Assembly: GCA_025934635.1 (NCBI GenBank)
Contig: JAICWX010000115.1
Location: forward strand, 1 to 23,944
DNA length: 23,944 nucleotides
From: Streptosporangiaceae bacterium
Lineage (GTDB): Bacteria > Actinomycetota > Actinomycetes > Streptosporangiales > Streptosporangiaceae
Direction of reading: 5' to 3'
Shown: positions 13,798-22,222 of the stretch, one piece after another
How the letters are laid out: every line of letters begins with the position of its first letter
How positions within the stretch are numbered: the stretch's first letter is position 1
The notes under the pieces: model-generated
Told to the model about the DNA's origin: nothing
Databases searched by the model: none
What the model saw: only the letters and a program-made list of their open reading frames with translations
Program-made: the position numbers and the translations under genes

Positions 13798-15300
13798 ATG
13801 ACTGAGACGACGCAGCACCCGGTGGTACAGCTCAAGGACGGCGCGGTCCGCGGCCTGGCCGCCGCCGGGGTGTCCTCGTTTCTCGGCATTCCTTACGCGG
13901 CGCCGCCGTTCGGCGCGAACCGGATGCAGCCGCCGCGGCCCGTTCCGGCCTGGACGGGCGAGCGGGACGCGACCGCGTTCGGGCCGACCGTGCCCAAGGG
14001 CGACTACCCGCCGCAGTACCAGCCGCTGTTCCCCGAGGTGGTGATCGCGGGCGAGGACTGCCTGAACCTCAACGTGTGGACGCCCGACCCCGGTGCGGCC
14101 GGCCTGCCGGTGCTGGTGTGGATCCACGGCGGCTCGTTCATGAACGGGTCCGGGTCGGTCGGCGCGTACGACGGGTCGGCGTTCGCCCGCGACGGCGTGG
14201 TGTGCGTGACCATCAACTACCGGATGGCCGCCGAGGGCTTCCTGTACCTCGGCGACGGCATCGCCAACCTCGGACTGCTCGACCAGCTGGCGGCGCTGCG
14301 CTGGGTCCAGGAGAACATCGCGGCGTTCGGCGGCGACCCGGGCCGGGTCACCGTCGCGGGTGAGTCGGCCGGGGCGATGAGCGTCACCACGCTGCTGTCC
14401 ATGCCGCTGTCGGCCGGGCTGTTCAGCCAGGCCATCGCGCAGAGCGGGGCGGGGGCGCACACCCTCACCGCCGACGAGGGCCTGATGGTGGGCCGCTACC
14501 TGGCCGAGGCGCTCGGCGTGGCGGCCGACCGGGACGCGATCCGCGCGGTCCCGCTCGAGCAGCTCGTCAAGGCCGCGTCGGACCTGGTGGTGGAGGTCCA
14601 GACCGCGCCGGACCCGGCCCGGTGGGGGCAGCTCACGCTGAGCCTGCTCCCGTTCGCGCCCACCGTGGACGGCACCGTCCTCCCGGCCGCGCCGCTGACG
14701 TCGATCGCGGCGGGCCAGGGCGGGGACGTCCCGCTGCTGATCGGGTCGAACCGGGACGAGGCGCGGCTGTTCCTGGTCGCGGCGAGCACCATCGACCTCA
14801 TCGACGAGCCGACGCTGGCCTTCGCGGCCGGCGCGTACGGCCTGTCCGCGGCGGCCCTGGATGTCTACCGCGGTAACCGGCCGGACGCCAGCCCCGGCGA
14901 CCTGCTGGCCGCGGTCATCACCGACTGGTTCTTCCGCGTCCCGCCGATCCGGGTGGCCGAGGCCCGGGCCGCGGCGGGCGCCAGCCGCACCTGGATGTAC
15001 CGGTTCGACCATCCGGACCCGGACAGCAACCACGGGTTCGGCGCCTGCCACGCGGCGGAGATCCCGTTCGCGTTCGGCACCGCCGCCCGCCCCGAACTCC
15101 GTCCGCTGATCGGCGACTCGCCGTCGCAGGCGGTCGGGGACAGCACCCACCGGGTATGGGCGGACTTCATCACCAGCGGCGACCCCGGCTGGGCTCCGTA
15201 CGACCCTGCCCGCCGCACGACCGGCATGTTCACCGACTCCGTGACCCCGGCCGACGACCCCGCCGGTGACGAGCGCGCCCTGTGGGAGGGCATCCGCTAG
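13798..15300 (+). CDS. Carboxylesterase, type B
   Basis: This 500-aa serine esterase has the alpha/beta-hydrolase fold. The signature EDCLNLNVWTP (86-96) is that of type-B carboxylesterases. The oxyanion-hole HGG is at 110-112, the nucleophile Ser190 in GESAG, the acid Glu321 in SNRDEARLF and the catalytic His418 in GACHAAEIPF. It hydrolyses carboxylic esters. No signal peptide is visible, so it is probably cytoplasmic. The ATG at 13798 is preferred to the in-frame TTG at 13789. No Shine-Dalgarno sequence precedes it, but TAGATAGTTT at 13781-13790 resembles a -10 box and would give a leaderless or nearly leaderless transcript. Length is normal. Confidence 0.93.
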   Translation: MTETTQHPVVQLKDGAVRGLAAAGVSSFLGIPYAAPPFGANRMQPPRPVPAWTGERDATAFGPTVPKGDYPPQYQPLFPEVVIAGEDCLNLNVWTPDPGAAGLPVLVWIHGGSFMNGSGSVGAYDGSAFARDGVVCVTINYRMAAEGFLYLGDGIANLGLLDQLAALRWVQENIAAFGGDPGRVTVAGESAGAMSVTTLLSMPLSAGLFSQAIAQSGAGAHTLTADEGLMVGRYLAEALGVAADRDAIRAVPLEQLVKAASDLVVEVQTAPDPARWGQLTLSLLPFAPTVDGTVLPAAPLTSIAAGQGGDVPLLIGSNRDEARLFLVAASTIDLIDEPTLAFAAGAYGLSAAALDVYRGNRPDASPGDLLAAVITDWFFRVPPIRVAEARAAAGASRTWMYRFDHPDPDSNHGFGACHAAEIPFAFGTAARPELRPLIGDSPSQAVGDSTHRVWADFITSGDPGWAPYDPARRTTGMFTDSVTPADDPAGDERALWEGIR

Positions 15301-15350
15301 GGACCCGGGCGGGTATTTGAAACCGGAAGCAGTGGAGTAGCGTCGGACAG

Positions 15351-16346
15351 ATGAGTGCTTCCGGCGAATTTGTGAGGGATGCCCGGTACCTGGACGGGCG
15401 GATCACGGCGGACGGGCGGGACGGGTCGCTGGCGGCCGAGGCCGGACGGTACCGGCTGGTGGTGGCGCGCGGCTGCCCGTGGGCCAACCGGACGATGATC
15501 GTGCGCCGGCTGATGGGGCTCGAGGACGCGCTGTCGATGGGCATCTGCGGTCCGGAGCACGACGAGCGGAGCTGGACGTTCGACCTGGATCCGGGCGGGG
15601 TCGACCCGGTGCTCGGCATTCACTTCCTCCGCGATGCCTACGAGAAGGCGGTGCCCGGCTACGAGCGGGGCGTCACCGTCCCGGCCATCGTCGAGGTAGC
15701 CGCGGGCGCGGTGGTGACCTCGGACTACCGGCAGATCACGCTGGACATGGAGCACGAGTGGACGGCCTTCCACCGGCCGGGCGCGCCCGAGCTGTACCCG
15801 GACAAGCTGCGCGACGAGATCGAAGAGGTCGCCGCCGGGATCTACGAGGACGTCAACGACGGCGTGTACAAGTGCGGGTTCGCCGGCTCGCAGGGGGCCT
15901 ACGAGGAGGCCTACGGCAAGCTGTTCGCCCGCCTCGACCAGGTGTCCGAGCGGCTGGCGACCCGTCGCTACCTGGTCGGGGACACCATCACGGAGGCCGA
16001 CGTCAGGCTCTGGACCACCCTGGTCAGGTTCGACGCGGTCTACCACGGCCACTTCAAGTGCAATCGGAGCAAGCTCTCCGAGATGCCGGTGCTGTGGGCG
16101 TACGCACGGGACCTGTACCAGACGCCCGGCTTCGGCGACACGATCGACTTCGCGCAGACCAAGGCGCATTACTACCGGGTGCACCGGAACCTGAACCCGT
16201 CCGGCATCATCCCGGTGGGGCCCGACCTGTCGGGCTGGGTCACCCCGCACCACCGCGAGGAGCTCGGCGGGCGGCCGTTCGGCGACGGAACGCCGCCAGG
16301 CCCGCCGCCGCCCGCGGAGCGGGTGACGGACGGGCCTGGCCACTAG
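15351..16346 (+). CDS. Glutathione S-transferase family protein, glutathionyl-hydroquinone reductase type (Xi class)
   Basis: This 331-aa cytoplasmic protein has an N-terminal thioredoxin-like part with RGCPWANRTMIVRRL (Cys42), the C-P-W-A active site of Xi-class GSTs (YqjG/EcM4), which reductively remove glutathione from quinone adducts. The C-terminal helical domain carries RYLVGDTITEADVRLWTTLVRFD and a late AHYYRVHRNLNPSGIIPVGP block, both diagnostic for this class. Actinomycetes mostly make mycothiol, so the physiological thiol is open. The ATG at 15351 lies 50 bp after the esterase stop, compatible with co-transcription. The last 40 residues are Pro/Gly-rich and low complexity. Confidence 0.92.
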   Translation: MSASGEFVRDARYLDGRITADGRDGSLAAEAGRYRLVVARGCPWANRTMIVRRLMGLEDALSMGICGPEHDERSWTFDLDPGGVDPVLGIHFLRDAYEKAVPGYERGVTVPAIVEVAAGAVVTSDYRQITLDMEHEWTAFHRPGAPELYPDKLRDEIEEVAAGIYEDVNDGVYKCGFAGSQGAYEEAYGKLFARLDQVSERLATRRYLVGDTITEADVRLWTTLVRFDAVYHGHFKCNRSKLSEMPVLWAYARDLYQTPGFGDTIDFAQTKAHYYRVHRNLNPSGIIPVGPDLSGWVTPHHREELGGRPFGDGTPPGPPPPAERVTDGPGH

Positions 16347-16378
16347 GCGCGGCTGGCAGGGACAGCTCGCGCAGGGTT

Positions 16379-17707
16379 TCAACTCGAACAGGCAGCTGGT
16401 GGCGTCAGCTCGGCGACGCCGGCCAGCTGGGCGTGCTGATCCTGGTAGAGGGCGTAGGCACGGCCGTTGCCGAGTACGGTCACGCTGCCGAAGTACTCCA
16501 GCACCTGGTGGTCGGCGGGGATCGCCGCGCGCGCCAGCACCTTCCCGGTGGCCGGGCTCGCGCAGACGAGCTCGTGCGAGCCGCCGATCCAGACAGCGCC
16601 ACCGCTGGCGTTCGGCAGCGAGTACAGGCCGCCGCCCGCGCCCTGGCTGACCCGGACCGCGCGGCTCAGGTCCCAGCCCGGGGCGAACCAGACCCACTCG
16701 CTCATCCCGGTCCCGGTCGTGCCCCAGATGCCGCCCGAGGTGGCGACCAGGTTCCCGGCTGATCCGCCCGGCATCGTGGATGAACCGACAATCCGGCCAG
16801 TCTCGGCGTTGTAAGTAAGCAGCCGGAAGGAATCGGCCGAACCGATGCCGACGTAGAGCGGGCCGCCGTCGGCCGCGATCGCCACCGAGCTGGCCCGGCC
16901 CGCGGTCAGGTTGATCGGGCGAGTCACCTGGCCGGAGGCCGGGTTCACGACCGCGATGCTCTGGCCCGCGGCCACGTAGAGCTTGCCGCCGGGTCCGGCC
17001 GCCAGCACGCCCTGGGCCGATTCGGCCACCCCGCCGATAGCGGGCACCTGCACCGTAGAGACCGGGGCGAGCGTGCGGCGGTCGTAACCGCGCAGGGTGA
17101 TCTCGCCGCTGCCGTAGGCCGACACGACCCACACCTTGCCGCCGGCCACGACCGGCTGCTGCGTGACCGGCGCGGAGTACGGGACGCTCTGCACGATGGT
17201 GCCGCTGGCCGGGTCGATCCGGTTCAGGGTGCCGTTGCCGAAGGCGTACAGCGAGCCGTCGCTGCCGGTCAGCGACTCCTGGTCGAACGACTGGCGGTTG
17301 AGCAGTTCGGCGCCCCAGGTCCCGTTCGCCACCGGTAGCTTCGGGCCGGGCGGGACCGATGTTACCGACTCCGACGGGGACGTCGAGGACGGCGTGCCCG
17401 ATACGGCCGACGACGTCGGCGTGCCGTTGGCGGCCGGAGGGTTGCCGTGGTGCGAGTTCGCCACGGTCGCGATGCCCACGGTGGCGCCGGCGATGGCGAC
17501 CACGCTCAGCGCGGCCAGGGCCGGCGCCCAGCGCCTGCTGCCGAAGGAGAATCCGCGGCGCGGCCGCGGCGCCCGTTCGCGGCTCCGGTCCGAGCCGCGG
17601 GACTCGCTGGCTACCCGGTAGGCGATGTCCTCGACGGTCACCCGGCGCGGCGGCTCGGGGGTGACCCGGTGCAGCATTTCCGCTAGCTGCCGTTCTTCGG
17701 TGTTCAC
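16379..17707 (-). CDS. Transmembrane protein with beta-propeller ectodomain, probable anti-sigma factor
   Basis: This 442-aa protein has a cytoplasmic part (1-59) with basic residues, one transmembrane helix (60-84, APALAALSVVAIAGATVGIA), a Ser/Thr/Pro linker (about 90-125) and a large extracellular region (128-440). The latter is built of repeated blades with YVAAGQSIAVVNPASG-like strands, as in PQQ/YVTN beta-propellers. Coupling to the ECF sigma gene (GTG start overlapping the sigma stop, GTGA) makes it the likely anti-sigma factor or membrane sensor. The short cytoplasmic part (EERQLAEMLHRVTPEPPRRV) resembles sequences beside SigE-type ECF genes. No zinc-binding H-x3-C-x2-C motif is seen. 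The propeller might bind a ligand or wall component. Confidence 0.82.
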   Translation of the reverse strand: MNTEERQLAEMLHRVTPEPPRRVTVEDIAYRVASESRGSDRSRERAPRPRRGFSFGSRRWAPALAALSVVAIAGATVGIATVANSHHGNPPAANGTPTSSAVSGTPSSTSPSESVTSVPPGPKLPVANGTWGAELLNRQSFDQESLTGSDGSLYAFGNGTLNRIDPASGTIVQSVPYSAPVTQQPVVAGGKVWVVSAYGSGEITLRGYDRRTLAPVSTVQVPAIGGVAESAQGVLAAGPGGKLYVAAGQSIAVVNPASGQVTRPINLTAGRASSVAIAADGGPLYVGIGSADSFRLLTYNAETGRIVGSSTMPGGSAGNLVATSGGIWGTTGTGMSEWVWFAPGWDLSRAVRVSQGAGGGLYSLPNASGGAVWIGGSHELVCASPATGKVLARAAIPADHQVLEYFGSVTVLGNGRAYALYQDQHAQLAGVAELTPPAACSS

Positions 17708-18264
17708 GACGCCACACCTCCGGTCATGAGCTCGGCCAGCCCGGGCGTTTCCCGCAGCCGGGCCAGCGCCTTCGACGCGTGCGCTTTCACCGCGCCCACC
17801 GAGCAGCCCATCGCCTCCGCGGTCTGCGCTTCGGTCTGATCGGCGAAGTAGCGGAGGACGACCACGGCCCGCTGCCGGGGCGGCAGCCGGTCCAGCGCGC
17901 CGAGCAGCGCCTGCCGGGCGTCGATCTGCGCGAACGCGTCCCCGTAGGCCTGCAGCTCGGGCAGCCGCGCGGTGGCGATCTCACCGGTCCAGCGTCGCTG
18001 CCGCCAGCGCAGGAACGTGTTGACCATGATCTTGCGCACGTACAGTTCTGGTGCATCTTGCCTGGTCAGGGTGGCCCACCGGGGCCACGCGACCGCGAGG
18101 GCGGTCTGCACGAGATCCTCGGCGCTGGCCCAATCTCCGGTTAGCAGCCAGCCCGATCGCAGCAACGTGCCCGACCGTGCCTTGACGAAATCACGGAACC
18201 CGTCAGGTTCAGACGGACGATCATCCACTGGCGACACCTCCATCGTCCCCGCAAACTGCCGCAC
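17704..18264 (-). CDS. RNA polymerase sigma factor, ECF subfamily, SigE type
   Basis: This 186-aa sigma factor contains region 2 (about 25-90: DFVKARSGTLLRSGWLLTGD, AEDLVQTALAVAWPRW, VRKIMVNTFLRWRQRRW) and region 4 (about 118-175: LPPRQRAVVVLRYFADQTEA and the helix-turn-helix GCSVGAVKAHASKALARLRE). These features match the SigE-family ECF group common in actinomycetes, usually paired with a downstream membrane protein as here. The GTG at 18262-18264 is preceded by GGGGAG; an ATG seven codons on (18243) is also possible. It directs transcription of an unknown regulon, probably held inactive by the coupled membrane protein. Confidence 0.92.
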   Translation of the reverse strand: MRQFAGTMEVSPVDDRPSEPDGFRDFVKARSGTLLRSGWLLTGDWASAEDLVQTALAVAWPRWATLTRQDAPELYVRKIMVNTFLRWRQRRWTGEIATARLPELQAYGDAFAQIDARQALLGALDRLPPRQRAVVVLRYFADQTEAQTAEAMGCSVGAVKAHASKALARLRETPGLAELMTGGVAS

Positions 18265-18340
18265 AATCTCAACTCCCCAGGCCGGCCGGTTGCCCCTCTG
18301 GCCTCACGCCTAGTAAGAGGCGCTAGCCGCCCCGGATGGT

Positions 18341-19105
18341 TTACTCCCGGAGCCGATCGAGTTCGCGGGTAGCGCGCTGCTGCCGGGACTCGGCCCGGTA
18401 GGACTGCCGCCGCGCCTCGGCCAGGCGCTGCCGGGCGGCGGCAAGCTCGGCCTCCTGCCTGCGAACCGTGTCCTCCAGGTCGCGTTCGGCCGCGAGGGCA
18501 GCTTCGAGGGCACTGTCCGCGTGAGCCAGATCCCGTTCGGCTGTAGAGATTTTCTGCTGGCGGCGGGCCGCACGCTCGGCGGCGGCCTCGGCCGGGTCCC
18601 TCGGCGGCTTGACCGGGGCGGGCTCCTTGGGCGCGGGCGCGACGGTGAAGGATCCGGGGCCGAAGCCGGCGTAGCGCTCGGCGCGGACCAGGGTGCCCAG
18701 GCGGCCGGCTACCTCCGGGTCGGCGATGGCCGCGTCGAAGGTGGCGGTCACCTCCTCGCGCAGGGCCGCGGCCGGGGCGGGCAGGCCGGCCAGGGCGGCC
18801 CGGGTGAGCTCGTCGACCAGCCGGGACCGGGCCGTGGTCAGCTCCCTGATCCGGGTGCCGTCGGCCGCCGCGCCCAGGTCGGCCGCCATGGCGTCCAGCC
18901 GGGACCGTACCCCGGGATCCGACCGCACCAGGCGATTGACCACCCAGGCCGAACGAGTGGGTTTCCGCAACGCCGAAATCTGCTTCGCCACGGCTGGCTC
19001 GCCGGCGTCGCGGGCGTGTTCGGCGAGCTCGGTGCGGCGCGGGGTGAAGCCGTCGGGGTCGGCTTCGTACAGCTCAGCCTGCGCCTGTGACAGCAGATCA
19101 CTCAC
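18341..19105 (-). CDS. Coiled-coil protein of unknown function
   Basis: This protein of about 254 aa is soluble and strongly helical. The N-terminal half (DLLSQAQAELYEADPDGFTP, then AKQISALRKPTRSAWVVNRL) is conserved-looking. A Pro/Lys linker follows (about 163-178, APAPKEPAPVKPPRDP). The C-terminal ~85 residues form a long charged coiled coil (AERAARRQQKISTAERDLAH to QQRATRELDRLRE). The GTG at 19105 gives the natural start (VSDLLSQ); the in-frame ATG at 19141 would overlap the divergent cupin gene. Proteins with this R-K-P-T-x-S-A-W-x-V-N block occur in actinomycetes without known function. A structural or scaffold role is conceivable. Confidence 0.8.
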   Translation of the reverse strand: MSDLLSQAQAELYEADPDGFTPRRTELAEHARDAGEPAVAKQISALRKPTRSAWVVNRLVRSDPGVRSRLDAMAADLGAAADGTRIRELTTARSRLVDELTRAALAGLPAPAAALREEVTATFDAAIADPEVAGRLGTLVRAERYAGFGPGSFTVAPAPKEPAPVKPPRDPAEAAAERAARRQQKISTAERDLAHADSALEAALAAERDLEDTVRRQEAELAAARQRLAEARRQSYRAESRQQRATRELDRLRE

Positions 19106-19122
19106 TTTGGCAGGATGGCACC

Positions 19123-19560
19123 ATGACGGGGATCGTGTCACCTGGGCAGGGGCATCTGCTGACCGCGCGGGGGAACGTGATGGCGTTCAAGGCCGTCGCG
19201 GAGCAGACCGGCGGGGATTTCTCGCTGATGGAGCGCACCGTGCCGCCGGGGGCCCGGACCCCGCCGCCGCACCGGCACGTCACCTGCTCCGAGGCGTTCT
19301 TCGTGCTGGCGGGGACGATCACGTTCCGGCTCGACGACGCCGAGCTGACCGGCGGGGCGGGGGATTTCCTGCTGGTGCCGCGGGGGGCGGCGCACACGTT
19401 CGGGAATCAGGGATCTGAGCCGGCCCGGCTGCTGGTGCTGCACGCCCCGGCTATGGACGCTTATTTCGAAGAACTGCACCAGCTCTGGGCATCGGGCGAG
19501 CCGCCGTCGCGGGAGACCGAACGGGAGCTGATGAGAAGGTACGGGATGGAGCCGGCCTGA
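19123..19560 (+). CDS. Cupin domain-containing protein
   Basis: This small cupin of 145 aa has the two conserved motifs. Motif 1 is PPPHRHVTCSEAFFVLAG, with metal ligands His50, His52 and Glu57. Motif 2 is GDFLLVPRGAAHTFGN, with His91. A metal-binding beta-barrel is therefore expected; such proteins range from dioxygenases (quercetinase-like) to isomerases and regulators, so no reaction can be named. The C-terminal helix (YFEELHQLWASGEPP) is common in actinobacterial cupins. The ATG at 19123 is chosen; an in-frame GTG at 19087 would overlap the divergent coiled-coil gene. Only 17 bp separate the two divergent starts. Confidence 0.87.
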   Translation: MTGIVSPGQGHLLTARGNVMAFKAVAEQTGGDFSLMERTVPPGARTPPPHRHVTCSEAFFVLAGTITFRLDDAELTGGAGDFLLVPRGAAHTFGNQGSEPARLLVLHAPAMDAYFEELHQLWASGEPPSRETERELMRRYGMEPA

Positions 19561-19606
19561 AAATGGCCCGGCAAAATGTCAGGCCCTCCACGTAGGGTTA
19601 GGAACT

Positions 19607-20584
19607 ATGCCGACCACTGCCGCCGCCGAGGTCAGCCCGGACAATCTAGAGCAATACCGCCGGGAGCTGACTGGTTACTGCTACCGCATGCTGGGCTCGG
19701 GCTTCGAGGCCGAGGACGCTGTGCAAGAGACGATGCTGCGGGCGTGGCGCGCGGCCGATGGGTTCGAGGGGCGGTCGAGCGTGCGCTCCTGGCTGTACCG
19801 GATCGCCACCAACATCTGCCTGGACATGCTGCGCGGGCGGCAGCGGCGGGCGCTGCCGATGGACCTCGGCCCGGCCTCCCCGCCGGTCGAGGCGCTGCTC
19901 GGCGCGCCGCACCCGGAGGAGGCCTGGATCACGCCGATCGCCGACGCCACGGTGCTGCCGGAAAGCGGCGATCCAGCCGACATCGCGGTGGCCAGGGACA
20001 CCATCAGGCTGGCGTTCGTCACCGCGCTCCAGCACCTGCCGGCCAGGCAGCGGGCCACGCTGATCTTGTGCGAGGTGCTGAAGATGCCCGCCGCCGAGGC
20101 GGCATCGACCCTGGGCACCAGCGTGCCCGCGGTGAACAGCGCGCTGCAGCGGGCCCGGGCCACGCTGTCCGCGCTGCCGGAGGAGCAGCGGCCCGCGGCG
20201 GTCGACGCGGACCAGTCCGCGCTGCTGGCCAAGTACGTCGACGCGTTCCAGGAGTACGACATGGAGCGGCTGGTCGCGCTGCTGCACGACGACGCGCTGA
20301 TGTCGATGCCGCCGTTCGACTTCTGGGTCAGGGGCGCAGCGCACATCACCACCTGGATGCTCCTGCCGGGGCCCAGTGCCTGCCGGGACTCGATCATGGT
20401 GCCGGCCGGACAGGTCAACGGCTCCCCCGCCTGGGGGCAGTACAAGCCGGACCCGGCGGGCGGGCACACGGCCTGGGCACTCCAGGTGCACGAGGTGTCC
20501 GGCGGCAAGATCGCGCGGATGGCGTTCTTCCTGGAGACCGAGCGGATCTTCCCGGCGTTCGGGCTGCCGATGCACCTGGGCTGA
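19607..20584 (+). CDS. RNA polymerase sigma factor, ECF type with C-terminal SnoaL-like domain (SigX5/TIGR02960-like)
   Basis: This 325-aa sigma factor contains region 2 (about 15-85: LEQYRRELTGYCYRMLGSGF, AEDAVQETMLRAWRA, SVRSWLYRIATNICLDMLRG), a long linker (86-130) and region 4 (about 143-190: LPARQRATLILCEVLKMPAA with the helix-turn-helix GTSVPAVNSALQRARATL). A SnoaL-like domain (about 205-322, ALLAKYVDAFQEYDMERLVA onward) replaces the need for a separate anti-sigma factor in related ECF groups and may gate activity. The ATG follows TTAGGAACT, with AGGA as Shine-Dalgarno sequence. Twenty-eight bp separate it from the ligase gene downstream. The subfamily name rests on remembered pattern and length. 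Confidence 0.9.
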   Translation: MPTTAAAEVSPDNLEQYRRELTGYCYRMLGSGFEAEDAVQETMLRAWRAADGFEGRSSVRSWLYRIATNICLDMLRGRQRRALPMDLGPASPPVEALLGAPHPEEAWITPIADATVLPESGDPADIAVARDTIRLAFVTALQHLPARQRATLILCEVLKMPAAEAASTLGTSVPAVNSALQRARATLSALPEEQRPAAVDADQSALLAKYVDAFQEYDMERLVALLHDDALMSMPPFDFWVRGAAHITTWMLLPGPSACRDSIMVPAGQVNGSPAWGQYKPDPAGGHTAWALQVHEVSGGKIARMAFFLETERIFPAFGLPMHLG

Positions 20585-20612
20585 GGGAGGTCCCGGGCCT
20601 AAGCTAAGCCGG

Positions 20613-22136
20613 GTGAGCAGCGATACACCTGGCGGTATTTCCGGCGTGGGGCAGCCGGGGTTCGTGGCCCGGTACGGGCTGGGCGAGTCCGGCCTGGCCG
20701 GGTCCGGGCGGGCGGCGACGGCCGCGGAGGTGGCGGCCCGGATCGGCGAGCTGGGCCTGCGGACCGTCCGGCTGGCGGTCGTGGACCAGCACGGCGTCCC
20801 GCGCGGCAAGATGATGTCCCCCGAGGCCGCCATCGCCGCGATGTCCGACGGACTCGATTTCTCCGGCGCCATCTACAGCCTCGACACCGGCAACCAGGTG
20901 TTCGTGCCCGCGTTCGCGCGCGGCGGGGGGTTCGGCATCGCCGAGTTCACCGGCTTCCCCGACGTGGTGGTGGTCCCCGACCCGGCCACCTTCCGGGTGC
21001 TGCCGTGGGCCGACCGGACCGGCTGGATGCTGTGCGACGTCTACTTCGGCAACGGGCAGCCGATGCCGCTGGACGGCCGCGGCCTGCTCCGTTCGGTTTT
21101 GGCCGACCTGGCCGAAGCCGGCTACGACGTGCTGGCCGGGCTCGAGTTCGAGTTCTCGGTCGTGGTGCGCTCGCCCGAGGAGCTGGCGCCGGAGAACGCG
21201 GGCTTCACTCCCCCGCCCCCGCCGGTCAGCGTGTTCGAGCGCGGTTACCAGTTCCTGTCCGAGGTGCGCCTGGACGGCATGGGCCCTGTTTTGGAGTCCG
21301 TGCGGGACGCGCTGGGTGACGTGGGCCTGCCGCCGCGCTCGATCGAGGACGAGTGGGGCCCGGGGCAGCTAGAGATCAGCTTCGCGCCCATGGGCGGACT
21401 GGCCGCGGCCGACGCCGCGGTGCTGTTCCGGTCCGCGGTCAAGCAGGTCTGCCAGCGGCGCGGGCTGCTGGCCTCGTTCATGTGCCGGCCCGCGCTGCCG
21501 AACTTCTTCTCCTCCGGCTGGCACCTGCACCAGTCACTGCTGTCCCGGACGGACGGCTCGAACGCGTTCGCCTCGATGTCTTCGCCGCTCTCCGACGTGG
21601 GCCGGCACTACGTGGCCGGGTTGCTGGCGCACGCGGCGCCGATGGCGGTGTTCGCCGCGCCGACGGTCAACGGCTACAAGCGGTTCCGGCCGTACTCGTT
21701 CGCCCCCGACCGGGTGTGCTGGGGCATCGAGAACCGCGGCGTGCTGGTGCGGGTGCAGGGCTCCCCCGGCGACAGCAGCAGCCACGTGGAGATGCGGATC
21801 GGCGAGCCGGCCGCCAACCCGTACTACTACCTGGCGTCCAACATCGCGGCCGGGCTGGACGGCGTCCGCCGCGGCGTCGAGCCGCCGCCCGCGGCCGAGG
21901 CCGACCCGTACGCGCTCGACGCGCCGCCGCTGCCGCCGTCGCTGGCCGATGCGGTGAACGTGCTGGATGCCGACCCGTTCTACCGGAAGGCGTTCGGCGA
22001 CACACTGGTGTCGTACCTGGTCATGATGAAGCGCTCGGAGATCGGGCGGTATGCCGAGGCGCTGGCAGAGCGGCCGTTGCCGGAAGGGCAGGACGTCAGT
22101 GACTGGGAGATGCGCGAGTACTTCGAGTTCTTCTGA
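20613..22136 (+). CDS. Glutamine synthetase family protein (gamma-glutamyl-amine ligase-like)
   Basis: This 507-aa cytoplasmic ligase has the glutamine-synthetase fold. The beta-grasp N-terminal domain (about 40-140, with VRLAVVDQHGVPRGKMM) precedes the catalytic domain. Metal- and ATP-site residues are visible: Glu178 and Glu180 (LEFEFSV), Glu247 and Glu254 (EWGPGQLEI), His304 and His306 (GWHLHQSL), the RFRPYSFAPDRVCW loop with Arg359, ENRGVLVRV, and Glu393/Arg395 (HVEMRIGEPAANPYYYLA). The loops differ from housekeeping GlnA, and there is no adenylylation tyrosine motif, so it probably ligates glutamate, or another acid, to an amine. The GTG at 20613 is chosen because the frame upstream runs antisense-free through the sigma gene. 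It may be co-transcribed with the sigma factor. Confidence 0.9.
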   Translation: MSSDTPGGISGVGQPGFVARYGLGESGLAGSGRAATAAEVAARIGELGLRTVRLAVVDQHGVPRGKMMSPEAAIAAMSDGLDFSGAIYSLDTGNQVFVPAFARGGGFGIAEFTGFPDVVVVPDPATFRVLPWADRTGWMLCDVYFGNGQPMPLDGRGLLRSVLADLAEAGYDVLAGLEFEFSVVVRSPEELAPENAGFTPPPPPVSVFERGYQFLSEVRLDGMGPVLESVRDALGDVGLPPRSIEDEWGPGQLEISFAPMGGLAAADAAVLFRSAVKQVCQRRGLLASFMCRPALPNFFSSGWHLHQSLLSRTDGSNAFASMSSPLSDVGRHYVAGLLAHAAPMAVFAAPTVNGYKRFRPYSFAPDRVCWGIENRGVLVRVQGSPGDSSSHVEMRIGEPAANPYYYLASNIAAGLDGVRRGVEPPPAAEADPYALDAPPLPPSLADAVNVLDADPFYRKAFGDTLVSYLVMMKRSEIGRYAEALAERPLPEGQDVSDWEMREYFEFF

Positions 22137-22184
22137 GGCTTCTGGGGCTTTGGGTGTTCTGGGGCTTCTGGGTCTTTGGGTCAT
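22132..22184. repeat. T/G-rich imperfect direct repeats after the ligase gene
   Basis: Variants of TTCTGGGGCTTTGGG recur about three times in the gap between the convergent ligase and NRDE genes. The strand bias (G and T on the plus strand) is sharp against the surroundings. No hairpin terminator is evident, so these repeats are the only structure in the gap. Confidence 0.6.
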
Positions 22185-22222
22185 GCGGCGGCCCTCAGCG
22201 TCTCTGCGGTGCGAGGCACGCC

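Noticed and set aside
13654..15150. Upstream extension of the carboxypeptidase frame
   Set aside because: The extension is antisense to the esterase and lacks any domain; the signal peptide begins at the ATG at 13653.
15297..17717. 806-aa open frame on the minus strand
   Set aside because: It runs antisense to the GST gene and through the propeller gene out of frame, with low-complexity Arg/Gly composition. The real genes there have clear domains.
20376..20612. N-terminal extension of the ligase frame into the sigma gene
   Set aside because: It overlaps the sigma factor's C-terminal domain in another frame and encodes Arg/Ser-rich sequence. The GTG at 20613 matches family length.
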